Source: Cryphonectria parasitica EP155
Lineage: Eukaryota > Ascomycota > Sordariomycetes > Diaporthales > Cryphonectriaceae
Length of the DNA stretch: 64,000 nt
Reading direction: 5' to 3'
Assembly: GCF_011745365.1 (NCBI RefSeq)
Contig: NW_024468910.1
Span: forward strand, 3,190,068-3,254,067
The notes under the pieces were generated by a model. That model did not search any database. It was given only the letters and a program-made list of their open reading frames with translations, and was not told the origin of the DNA. Below are positions 42,342 through 52,015 of the stretch, one piece after another; positions within the stretch are counted from its first letter, which is position 1; each line of letters begins with the position of its first letter. Position numbers and translations under genes: made by a program.

Positions 42342-45300
42342 CTACTTTGCACCGAGCCACCGGATTGTAGTCCTGACCTCCTTACCGGCGTCCTTTGTGC
42401 GCATCAGATTTCCCTCCAGTCCCCTTGCAAGTGTATAGATGGACCGCAGGTACTGCTGCGTGTTTATGCTGTCCGCATCACGGCGCAGCTGCCTGTCACC
42501 GCTGGGGACGGCGTCGAGGCTCAGCTCGGCGCGCCGGCGGCCGCCCTGTCCGGCCTCGATGGAGGTGTAGTTGAGGCACCAGCCGTTAAAGGTTGTGTTG
42601 ACCGGGCGGTGCAGTTCTAGGCCGGAAAAGGTGTAGGAAATGGGGCGGAGGGCATTGTAGGTAGAAGACCGGTGGGCCTCGGTATAGGCAGGGAGAGGTT
42701 CGAGGGTGGTCTTCGATTTGGACGTCCTCGACTTCGAGGAGCGAGGGCGTGATGCCTTGGTGGGATCTGCGGGAGCTCGCCTACGCGGCGTTTTCGAGAG
42801 GAATGGGCTGTCGGCGTCGTCCTCGGGCTGGTAGAACATCCACATTGGCAGTGCGAGGTTCTCTAGGCGCGGCGGCGTAACGAGCTTGCCACGGTGCACC
42901 TCGAGGCGGGCGTCGTCCAAGAATCGCACGAGGGGCGCCATGGCCTCCAATGTATAAATCTTCTCGCGGGGGAGCTCGGCGACCAGTCTCTGAGTCACAC
43001 GGATGTCGACTTGCTCTGTGGGGAGCAGGATGTCGGATACATGGGTGTGAGAGATGGCACGCAGGGAGTCGATCTCGATGATTTCCTCGTCGGTGGCCTT
43101 GATACGCAGCTCAAGATGAGGTGCGAGGGGGTCGGGAGGCTGGCTGGGGTTTTCTGAGTATGGGCTGAAACGCAGGAGAACGAGGCTGGTCATCGATGGC
43201 GGTGATTTGTAGGGGACCCAACCAGGGAGTTGCATGCCGGCAAGAGGTGGGATGAGAGGGTGAAGAGCACGTGGAGAACTCGATGGGTCGACGTTGTCGG
43301 GAGTTTTGCTGTTAAGATCTTGGGCAACGCTGTCATCATTTAGGTGGAGGATGTGGCCAAAGACTGCGTTCGTCCTGACGCGAAAAGGTAGCCAACTTGA
43401 GGGCGTTGGCTCGGTAGGAGCTGGCTGAACCACTTTCTCCTGGGCCCTCGGAAAGGTCAATGGAACCCCTGCCAGCGATTTGTAGAATTCGTCGTGCTTG
43501 GCTTTGAGCGTTGACGTGGGTAGGATGAGGTCTTCTGGCGTAGCCTGCACTTTGTACTTTATGATGCTCTCGTCCAACGGCCAACTGGTGGCTATTTGTG
43601 GTGCTTCTGTATTGAGGGGAAGACAGAGCCGAGCCCACCTCTGATGCCTGTCCGACCAGGACAGCTTCTCTTTGCCACCGATGGCATCGACCAACCTGCC
43701 CTTGCCTTTCGTATTAGGGTAGATGGCCAGGGTTTTGCCTGTCCTAACAGAGGCATTCGTCGCCTGTAGGAGGCGGAAGACGACATCGCCTGAATCTTCC
43801 AAAGCAGATTCAGTCTCACTTCTGATGTGGATCCAGGTAACGATGAGCTATCGATGGAGTGTCAGAAAACTGCCGAGATTCGTACCTTGCGGCCAAGGGC
43901 TCTCTTGCTTACCTCTTTTTGATCTTTATTCAGTTCCACGGCGGTGTTGGTGGCTTTGCTCAGGTCCTCGATCATGCTGGTGCTGACTTTTTCCATAATG
44001 TTGCTCTCCAGCTTGAATCTCTTCGTCTTCATCTTTTGTAGCGTCTCGTTAATTGCTGACAAGCAGACCTCAGCAACGCCTTTCGGAGCCACGATTCGGA
44101 TCATCTTCTTGGATCTAACGACCTGGATCGATCTTCCAGGTCCGTCACCGAGGTGAACTCGGCAGATATTCTGCAGCCAACGCTGAGCGCCCACTACAGA
44201 AGACAGTCTCATCAGTCTCAGCAAGCACAAGTCGGCAGCTATGGAACAGCACTTACATGTAAGGAGCTTGAACTCCGGATCCCTGATGCGGAGTTCCAGC
44301 ACACCAGGGCCATCCATCAACTCCTGCGCCGAGATGCCCCAGCACTCGCGCATCAGCTGCATCGTCAGGCGCTGCTTATGCCGCATAGACTTGAGTATGT
44401 AGCCTCTCAGTTGCGGATCAACGTCTTGCAGGGCATTCGGAGTCTCTGGTGTCCATTGTGTCTGCTCGAGCGTCCATGGTTGTGGCTTCAACAGCTCAGG
44501 CAGGACACCGAAGAATGGGCTCTCGTCACCATCCGCCAACCGCTGACGATGGCGTTGAACATAACCGTGGAGCTGGGGAACGGTGAAGCCTTTCATCAGA
44601 TCCTCAAGTACCCGTTTGAACTCGTTTGTTGGCAATATCCTATGTTGCGGTCGCAACTCGTCAATATTTTCCAGGACGATGTCCAAACTCAATCCCTCCT
44701 CTTGGTCGATGTGCTCTTCAATCCCCAAGTCTTCGTCAGCTGCCTCAATTTCTTCTTTCATGATTCTCCGCTTCCATTCGCCCCCTTCCCTCAAGACAAT
44801 GATCTCGGCTTCCTTCCCTAGTGCGGCCACCGAGAGCCTGGCCCTATCTTCTCGAAGTAAGGTATTGCCCTTCCGATATGCGTTTGCTTTGGGCTTTGGC
44901 AGTTGCTTGGACTCGTGGCCTGTGCGTTCCCGAATGAACAGTGAATCGCCAACAGTGCCTGCATCAGCGTCGCCATCTTGCAGTGATTCAGTCTCGGGAA
45001 GGCTGTCCGGGCGCGCAGGCGCACGCGCAGGCGCATGAGAGGGCTGCTTTGCATCGTAGATCGGTGTCTCATCGAGGTTCTCTTTCTGAGTCTTGGTCGA
45101 CTGCTTTCGGGAGGAAATTGGTCGGCGAGAACGGGCCTTTTCGTTATGGCTTTGCTGGGTCAGAATCGCAACCAGATCCTCCTCCTGGCGCCCCGTTGCC
45201 TCAGAGGCAAATCGCCGTCTCCGGACCCGACTTTGCGGTCGAGCCTGCGCTGAGGCGGCGATGGCGGGGGTGGCTCGGCGGGTAACGGCGCGCAGTTGGC

Positions 45301-45343
45301 ATCCAATGCAGATGGAGCCACCTGCTACCGAAGGGGAGAACAT
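42342..45343 (-). CDS. SLS1: SLS1-family mitochondrial inner-membrane translation factor
   Basis: Model on the minus strand: exons 45343..44257, 44193..43913 and 43847..42342; 957 aa. In yeast, Sls1 sits on the matrix side of the inner membrane and couples mitochondrial transcription and translation. Seen: an Arg/Ala/Ser-rich presequence-like N-terminus (QLRAVTRRATPAIAASAQAR), a charged linker, LPTNEFKRVLEDLMKGFTVP, a YILKSMRHKQRLTMQLMREC helix block and RSIQVVRSKKMIRIVAPKGV, which are arranged as in fungal members. The C-terminal half includes HLHLDDD-like and WLPFRVRTNAVFGH segments and a final FRPISYTF-type domain near residue 880. The first intron (63 nt) is a multiple of three without a stop. 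The family name rests on overall architecture and remembered fungal homologues, not on a search. It is head-to-head with NSE3. Confidence 0.75.
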
Positions 45344-45722
45344 CAAGGCAATTTCATGAGGTGTGGAAATGTCCTTCCCTGGCGTCGAAGAGGGCGGGGG
45401 AGGCGAAAGGCTATTCACAGCTTTTATTCACAGCTTTTTATGGCCTGCGCGGGACGAAGGAAAAAGCTCAATAATTTTTTTTTTTTGCCGGGGGCAACAA
45501 CGGCAGAGTACAGGGGCAAGGATCGGCCCGCAGCAGCGCGTACAGGGGTCTTCCACACTTAAGCCAGTCGCGTCTCCCATTCAAGACGCTGAGCACAAGA
45601 TACTGACAGCGCCTTAGAAGCATTGGTCTCAGGCTTGAACCGAGGTTTGCAAATCCAATTCTCACAAAACTGTGAAGACTGTCGACTCTAAATTAGCATT
45701 GTCTTGTCCTTTGTCCTGCAAT
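45344..45722. promoter_or_regulatory. Bidirectional promoter between SLS1 and NSE3
   Basis: Only 379 bp separate the divergent start codons, so both genes must share core promoter DNA. A T-run (A-run on the other strand) lies near 45475-45486. No TATA box is obvious for either gene. Confidence 0.6.
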
Positions 45723-46929
45723 ATGCCACCATCTGCTAGAAGGCCACGCCGTGTGAGCTGCTCTCAGTCAAATTGTTGTTTCCCCTCCAGCTAATCAATC
45801 CATGCACACAGGCTGTTGACGACGAGGGAGAGGAGTCTGATGAGGAGCAGAGGCCTAGGCAGCGGCCTCGTATGGTTTTAGATCCAACCGAGCATGAACG
45901 GTCAGAGAATTACGAGGAGGAGGAGGGAGACGGGGAGGACGAAGTGGAAACCGAACACCCCCGGCGACAATCTCAAACACCAGAGACAGAGGACGACGCG
46001 TTGATCCGAGAGCTTGTCAGATATGCCATGGCTTGTGATTTTGCTCGGGTACCAATACGAAGAGAGGGAATCAAAGAAAAGGTCCTAGGGCGCGGGAATC
46101 GATCATTCAGGAGGATCTTCCAGGGAGCCCAGGAAAGGCTCCGCGATGTCCTCGGGATGGAGATGGTCGACCTGCCCGTCAAAGAGAAACTGACCAAGGA
46201 GGACAAGAGAAAAGGCGAGAGTCCCTCTTCATCTGCCCCACTGAAAATCAGACACACCCATACGGATGCTAACAACTTGACTTGCTCTATACAGCCATCA
46301 AGTCCCAAAGCAAGATCGTCCCATCTAACTCGTACGTCCTCGTCTCGATACTGCCCAAAGCCTACAAGAACCCCAAGATTCTAGCCCCCTCACGGCTCAT
46401 CTCGGCCGACGAGGAAGCCGCCTATGTCGGTTTCTACACTCTCATCGTCTCTCTCGTTCGTATCAGCGGCGGCGAGGTAAGCGATTCGGTGCTGAAGCGC
46501 CACCTGCGGCGCCTCAACGCCGAGACCAACGCATTCGCCGATTACAAGACGGAGGACATCCTCGCGAAGCTGCAGAGGCAGGGGTATCTGGTGAAGACCG
46601 GTGATAGGCAGGCGCAGCAGCATGGTCAGGCGGACTCAAACACGACCTGGTTCATCGGGCCGAGAGGGAAGGTAGAGTTGGACGACGAGGCCGTGGCGGG
46701 CTTGATCAGGGAGGTCTGGGGCCCCGTGACCGACGCCGACGCCAACGAGTTGGAGGAGAAGTTGGCAAATACCCTGGAAATACAGGCGGGACAAAGCAAT
46801 GGGGACAGCGTCGCGGACGCCCATGAGGACGAGAACGGGTTGGATTCCACGAGCGACACGGAGGAAAATGGCGGACCGAGCTTCAGGGCACCTAATCGGC
46901 TCACATCTCCAGAGGAACGCGAGTACTAA
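45723..46929 (+). CDS. NSE3: Smc5-Smc6 complex subunit NSE3 (MAGE family)
   Basis: Model: exons 45723..45752 (30 nt), 45812..46214 and 46295..46929; 355 aa. NSE3 forms, with NSE1 and NSE4, the sub-complex that binds the Smc5/6 heads and DNA in recombination repair. Seen: a short basic start MPPSARRPRR, an acidic stretch (EEEEGDGEDEVE), then the MAGE winged-helix region with LIRELVRYAMACDFARVPIR, KVLGRGNRSFRRIFQGAQER and LRDVLGMEMVDLP. After the second intron it continues with SNSYVLVSILPKAYKNP, GFYTLIVSLVRISGGEVSDS, LAKLQRQGYLVKTG and WFIGPRGKVEL. The C-terminal tail is acidic and disordered. The second intron appears to start with GC (AAAAG then GCGAGA) and end TACAG, with a CTAAC branch site; no GT donor nearby gives a good site in frame. 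Confidence 0.85.
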
Positions 46930-47385
46930 AAACAGACGAAGGCGTCAGACAAAGGCATTAGATGTACATGATTCGCAGAAGCGATGCGAACGAGGCTGTG
47001 TTTATCCTGTTCCAATTCCTGCGCCGGTGGACCAAACAATCGACGGGCTGGCTGCCTTTTTGCTGCTATATGAATAACAACTAACAATGATACCCCTTTA
47101 TTATTTGCACGCAGATCCACCTGCGCACTATTGCGTCTACGCCTGATGACACTACGTAATAGGTGAATCTCCATAAGTGCTCTGCGTCGGGTTTCAACGA
47201 TGGGGCTTCTCTGCCCTCCGCAGTGCACACGACAAGGTAGCGGCGCTGTTTGTTGCTGCTTTTCCCTTGCAAGCCGACTGTACAGCCGCAACCATGAGGC
47301 GCGTCGCACGCCCCGATGTTCCAAGAACCCAAAAATAAGGGACAAGACTCCTTGTAATCTAGGACCTGATCCAGAATCAAGCTCT
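46930..47385. other. Spacer between convergent NSE3 and SF3b5
   Basis: This is 3' flanking DNA of both genes. No gene is seen. Confidence 0.7.
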
Positions 47386-47784
47386 TCAAGTACCACCGCC
47401 CTGCTGCTGTTGTGAGGCAGGCAGCGCGAGGAGCTCATCCTCCCTCGGTGGTGGGGGACCCACGGGCTGGACCATCTGGCGGATGAGCTGCGCTCTCGCC
47501 TTGGCCATGGGCTCGTTCTGTGCCAGGGACATGTAGGCCAGAAGGGGGGTGTGGCCGACGATGCTGGTCTTGGTGTCGCGGTGAATGTTCGTCTTCCACT
47601 CCCAGCTCGTCGTGTCCGGATGGCCGGTGCCGATGTACTTGGCCTGCAGGCGCTCGAGCTCCTGCTGGGTGCGGAGCTTGTCGGCCTGTAGAAAAGAAAA
47701 CAGAGCCTTATTGTCAGCGACCACTTGTAGAAATGGAAGGGAGAGGGGACGAGATGAAAAGGGAAGGGAGGGGTGACATACCAT
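47386..47784 (-). CDS. SF3B5: Splicing factor 3b subunit 5 (SF3b10/Ysf3)
   Basis: Model on the minus strand: the first coding exon is only the ATG (47784..47782), and the second is 47685..47386; 100 aa. The donor is GTATGT directly after ATG and the acceptor CTACAG precedes GCC. The small SF3b subunit is part of the U2 snRNP machinery that recognises the branch site. Seen: MADKLRTQQELERLQAKYIG, then GHPDTTSWEWKTNIHRDT, IVGHTPLLAYMSLAQNEP and MVQPVGPPPP. This is almost the textbook sequence of the family. The extra C-terminal tail, LPASQQQQGGGT, makes it longer than the roughly 86-residue animal protein. Without the intron the frame would run into upstream sequence with a non-ATG start, which supports the ATG-only exon. 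Confidence 0.95.
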   Translation of the reverse strand: MVCHPSLPFSSRPLSLPFLQVVADNKALFSFLQADKLRTQQELERLQAKYIGTGHPDTTSWEWKTNIHRDTKTSIVGHTPLLAYMSLAQNEPMAKARAQLIRQMVQPVGPPPPREDELLALPASQQQQGGGT

Positions 47785-48445
47785 CTTGACCTATCTTCAC
47801 ACACACACGGGTTGTTGCTTCTGGGTTGCAAGTGTTGCTGAGGCTCAGAGGCAAATTAATTGGTAGGTTGCCCGCTGGCCCAGTTCTGTTTGGCTAGTCA
47901 CGGCTGTACTCGGCTAATTCCATGGTTAGAAAGGCCGTACACGTTTAGATGCATGCACCCCGCTATCTTCATCCGGAGATGATAAACTTGGCACATGTGA
48001 ACTAAGATAAAAGTACACGGCCAGTACGCTCTTCCAGAATAGATTCAAAACACACTGCAGATGTTTCTGCAGAAGAGCATGTTAAGAGGTATACATTCTC
48101 TGCCATGCATGCTCCTGTGAGCAGGGTTCTATGTTGGAGGTGAGACGCACAAAGACCAACCTTTCAAGCTCAACCCAAGGCTACACCTGTGATTCTAGTC
48201 GTGCTCCAGCCAGAAAGACTAGTCATCCCATAGCTTCCCAAGGCATTTCCGTCCTTTCCACAGTTTCCACCGTACGCCAATATACAACGCCGCAGTAATG
48301 TACAGATGCCTCCTGCCAGTGAGTGTGTCAAGAGGACGGCATCACCGTCACGCACCTTTTGCGGCCGGTAACCTTGGCCACTTTTTGCCTCGATAAGGGA
48401 AATGTAGTTGTTGAGACAGGACCATAGAGTCCACGAAGGCAACTC
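47785..48445. other. Spacer between SF3b5 and ISD11, no gene seen
   Basis: This holds the SF3b5 promoter and the ISD11 3' flank. No recognisable coding or RNA feature is seen. Confidence 0.6.
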
Positions 48446-49157
48446 TCAGTTGAAACTGACAAGGCAGCGAAAAAGATTGTCAGCAAGTCCGTCTCCACCA
48501 AGGCGCAAGAGAAAACATGGAGATTACGGCCGTGTATACGTACCCCTGTTGCTTCTGGCGGACGATGTCGCCTTTTGCGCCCTTTTGCTTGCCCTGATTG
48601 CTTGTCAGTACTATTTCATGACCTTGATCGGTGTCTGCAGCCGACATACCGACAAGCCCGCCTCCACAACCAACTTGTCCATCTCAAAGAACTGGCTGAC
48701 CACCGTTTGCCGCTGTGGAAGAAGAAAATGTCAGCCACCGTCATTGCTATACACGAGACACGTTCGGAGAGGCCATGTAGATGGCAGAGGCAGCAGGCTT
48801 CAGCGCACCTTCAGCATCTGTAGCTCCTTCAGGCCCTTCTGTAACAGCTCCTGAACCTGTCTCGAGTCCTCCACGTTCTTGTTCTCTCGAAAAGCATCTC
48901 GTGTCCGCCTCTTCGCGTATTCTCTGAAATTGTACGATGCGAACTGCTCGCCCTGTCGGAGAAGCTGGCGGTACTGTGTTGTTTGACCGTCAATATAGGA
49001 AACTTCGAACCCAACGTGTACCTTGAGAGGCGAATTTCTGCCCTCCCCTCGCCTCGCCGATGTCGCCTCCAGAGGAGAGCAACGGAATAGAAGAAGTACT
49101 TACCAAAGATTTGACCTGGTGGGCCGAGTCGCCCTTGAGCGACGACGATAATGACAT
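48446..49157 (-). CDS. ISD11: ISD11/LYRM4, LYR protein of mitochondrial iron-sulfur assembly
   Basis: Model on the minus strand with five coding exons: 49157..49104, 48973..48809, 48712..48650, 48593..48544 and 48455..48446 (only 10 nt); 113 aa, all phases consistent. ISD11 stabilises the cysteine desulfurase Nfs1 together with acyl carrier protein in the matrix. Seen: [20 protein letters not shown] with the LYR tripeptide at 18-20 (split by intron 1 between Leu and Tyr), then [66 protein letters not shown] and the tail [13 protein letters not shown]. This is the characteristic Isd11 sequence, and the length fits fungal orthologues. The gene has four introns in 342 nt of coding sequence, so it is nearly invisible as a single reading frame. 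Confidence 0.93.
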
Positions 49158-49591
49158 GGCGAGAGGCTAGTCTTTGCGCATCGAGAAGGGAGTGGTGGAG
49201 GTGGGAGAGACAGGGAGGAAGATCTGGGGCGGCAGTAAGGCCTTTTGAGCTTTGATGCCGCGGGTTCAGAATAAATTCGGGCGCGGCGTAATGATGTAAC
49301 ACTTGCCGATGCCGAGCGGCCGACCAAAACAAAAGGGAAAAAAAAGTTCGGCCTTTCCGATCTGCAATACGGCATACAGGGATGAGGCAATTTTTCTAGC
49401 TACACAAGGTCCCCGATAATTACATACTTTTCTAGGCTGGGGGTCCTCAGCACTCTCTCAACCATTTCTGCGAGAGGCTATTCATTCATTCATTCATGCA
49501 CGACCAGTCACAATTGGAGTTAGTTAAGCTAATTGTATCTTATTTACATGGGGTATCTGCTAAAGACTAGTCTTTTTGGCTATGCGATATA
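49158..49591. other. Spacer upstream of ISD11, no gene seen
   Basis: This is ISD11 promoter DNA and the 3' flank of the next minus-strand gene. An (ATTC)n run lies near 49481-49497. Confidence 0.65.
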
Positions 49592-51060
49592 TCATGGCCA
49601 TATCGTCTCGGTCGCTTCAATAGCATTCTTGTGCTGGAACTCGTTGAGGAGATCTTTCAGAGATGCCAGATGAGAACGGATGTTCTGAGGCCGATATTTC
49701 GTTTTACTGTCGTCGACGAAATGGAGAGCGCTTGCGTCCCTATCAACGTCGAGGTCTCGTTGCTTCCGTTCAGGAAAGTGAACGCCTTGTCTATGTCTCT
49801 GGAAGTTGAGGTCCGCGCATCGCACAGAGCAGTACACGGAACCTTTCCTAAAGTCATTCAGGCATTCCTTGCATAGGAAGGGGCCCGAGCCGTCCATGTC
49901 CATCTCAGTATCCTCGTCCACCAACTGCACGCAATTGTCACCACCGGCACAATCATGTGTCGTCTCCACGTGAGATTTCTGTTTCTTTCAGTTAGCTCCA
50001 TTAGATGTCTTGGGCGGCCGCGACGCTGAGGTGGAAGCAGGCTTACCAGTCCGTTGTTACCAGAGAAACACGCCGATGAGCAAAACACTGTTGGTTTTGC
50101 TCGGACGCCACCTTCGACCAGGACTTGACAGAGCGGACAGATCATGTAATCCTGCAGATCAGGGTTTCTGCCACAATTGTGACATGGTGGTTGCTCGTAC
50201 ATTTCGTCGGGAATCTGCGGTGGCTTTGGTTGGCTGCCCTTCCGACCGGTTGCCTTCTTGGACTTCTGCAGCTCGTGCGCGTTCTTGGCTCTACGGAGCT
50301 CTTCGGCCCGCTGCCTGTGCTGTTCCTTCTGTCCCTGCGCCCCTATGCTGGAGCGTCGGTCCACCGAAATCTTGTTGATGATCTCGTCCATGGTTGCTCC
50401 CTCCTGAAGCCTCTGAAGATATGTCTGGATTTTGGCTGATGCTTTCTCGTCCGAGGTCTCCTGAAAAAAGGTCTCCTTGTAGACCTGAATTCTGGCCTCT
50501 GGCGTCGTGACCTCCACGAGGCGATCCAGGGCTATGTCTGCCTCCTCTTCCTCCTCCTTCTTCTTGGTGATGGCCTCCCCGTTAGTCGTGCCCGGACCCT
50601 TGAGGGCCTCCCTCACTTCTGACACGATCTGCTCGAAATCGACTCCTTTGGTGCCGATCTTGTCCAAGACGTCCTTCTTTTCCAGCAGTTCCCGGAGAGC
50701 CTTCCCGATGCTCGGTGACGCCCTCACCTGCTGCTCGTACCACCGCCGCCTCTCCAAGTCGATGCGCGCATCAATCCTTTCAAGGTCGCCTTCATACTCG
50801 CGCGCGGATGCAAAGAGACTGTCCAGATCTCGCAGCAGGCCGTCCCGCCCAGAGAACCATTCCCGCGGCGCATCACCACTGGGGCCCATATATCTGCTGC
50901 GCATACGGTCGATGACCTTCCCATAGCACTCGCGACACTCCAGCACATGTTTATATCGCGGGTGGTCGCGCGCGCATGCAGCGGTGAGCTGCGACACGTC
51001 CTCGGCGCATCGAGCGTGCTGCGCCCGCTGGACGGCGAGATAGTCCCATGCCTCAGTCAT
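49592..51060 (-). CDS. Cysteine-rich (putative zinc-binding) protein of unknown function
   Basis: Model on the minus strand: exons 51060..50047 and 49978..49592 with a 68-nt intron (GTAAGC to AACAG); 466 aa. I chose the ATG at 51060, and the frame is open further upstream without an ATG. The first 270 residues are charged and likely helical or coiled-coil, with ECRECYGKVIDRM near 41-53 and an acidic KKKEEEEEAD stretch. A Lys-rich linker leads into a cysteine block: CHNC at 293-296, CPLC at 308-311, FCSSAC at 327-331, Cys at 348 and 354, LCKEC at 374-377, YCSVRC at 388-392, then His 400 and 405. Regularly paired Cys with terminal His suggest two or three zinc sites, with some MYND-like character in the last one. 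I do not recognise a named family, and no function can be given. Confidence 0.78.
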
Positions 51061-52015
51061 GACAAAAGGCTCAAGACTGATAGAGGACTGGAAAGGCGCC
51101 AGTATGCGCTGATATCTCAAGACGGGCGACCTCGTAAAGTCGTACTAGTTCCTGTTTGCGATCGAATGGCAGAGCTATCCTCAGCAGTGATCAGATTGTC
51201 GCAACCTCGCAAAGTAGCCCAGGTAGCTCCCAGAATATCCGCTGCTGATGAAGATGGCGTCCAAGAAGAGGCTTTCCTATCAGTCAACGGCACCCCTATC
51301 GATCAGAAAACCAGTCTATTCGTATATATCGTCTGACTTGCGGTTGTGAAGAATCGCGCATCCGGATGAAAGAGAAGGCTCTATGCGTTATGAAGCGTCG
51401 TGCGCAAGGCAGGGGGACAGCGCTGAAGGAAGGTTTGATGCCGTCTTGTGGTTTTGACTATCCAAGTCGGAGGTCTGCCAGAGATATTACGAGGGATATC
51501 CGCGATCTTATGAGATTTGAGTCCAAGAGAAAGGTTGTAAAGTCGCCATGAGAGGTACACGGTTGGCAAGGTTGGTGTTCGAAGTGAGATCTCGGAACTT
51601 GAGGCGCGTTGAAAATCAAGGGTTAGGGCGCGAGGGACCCCCCTGTCTGAGCCTTACCTAGCGTGAACGTAAGCTGCAGCCACTAGCAATTAGCAGTGAG
51701 CATCACCAACCTGCGGGAGGTGCCACTGCGACGCGACTTTCAACATCATCATTCTCCCGACGATTACTCAATTCCCACCGCCCTCCCCCTTTCGTTACAA
51801 TCGGCGCATGTTTCTTGATATTTCAGCACCGCTCGAACTTACCAGGCTCGACGCAGGGCCCAGGTCGACGACTTATCCTCGAATAATACCAAACGACTTC
51901 GATTTTAGCCAGCAAAACTGCCTCTCTCTCGCCGGCGCGCGTATACGAGAATTCTACTCGACAGTGTGACGCGTTATCAATCGAAAGCCTGATATAAAAA
52001 AAGAGAGTTACAACA
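51061..52015. other. Divergent promoter region
   Basis: About 950 bp lie between two divergent genes. Short open frames at 51366-51551 and nearby show no recognisable product. Confidence 0.6.
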
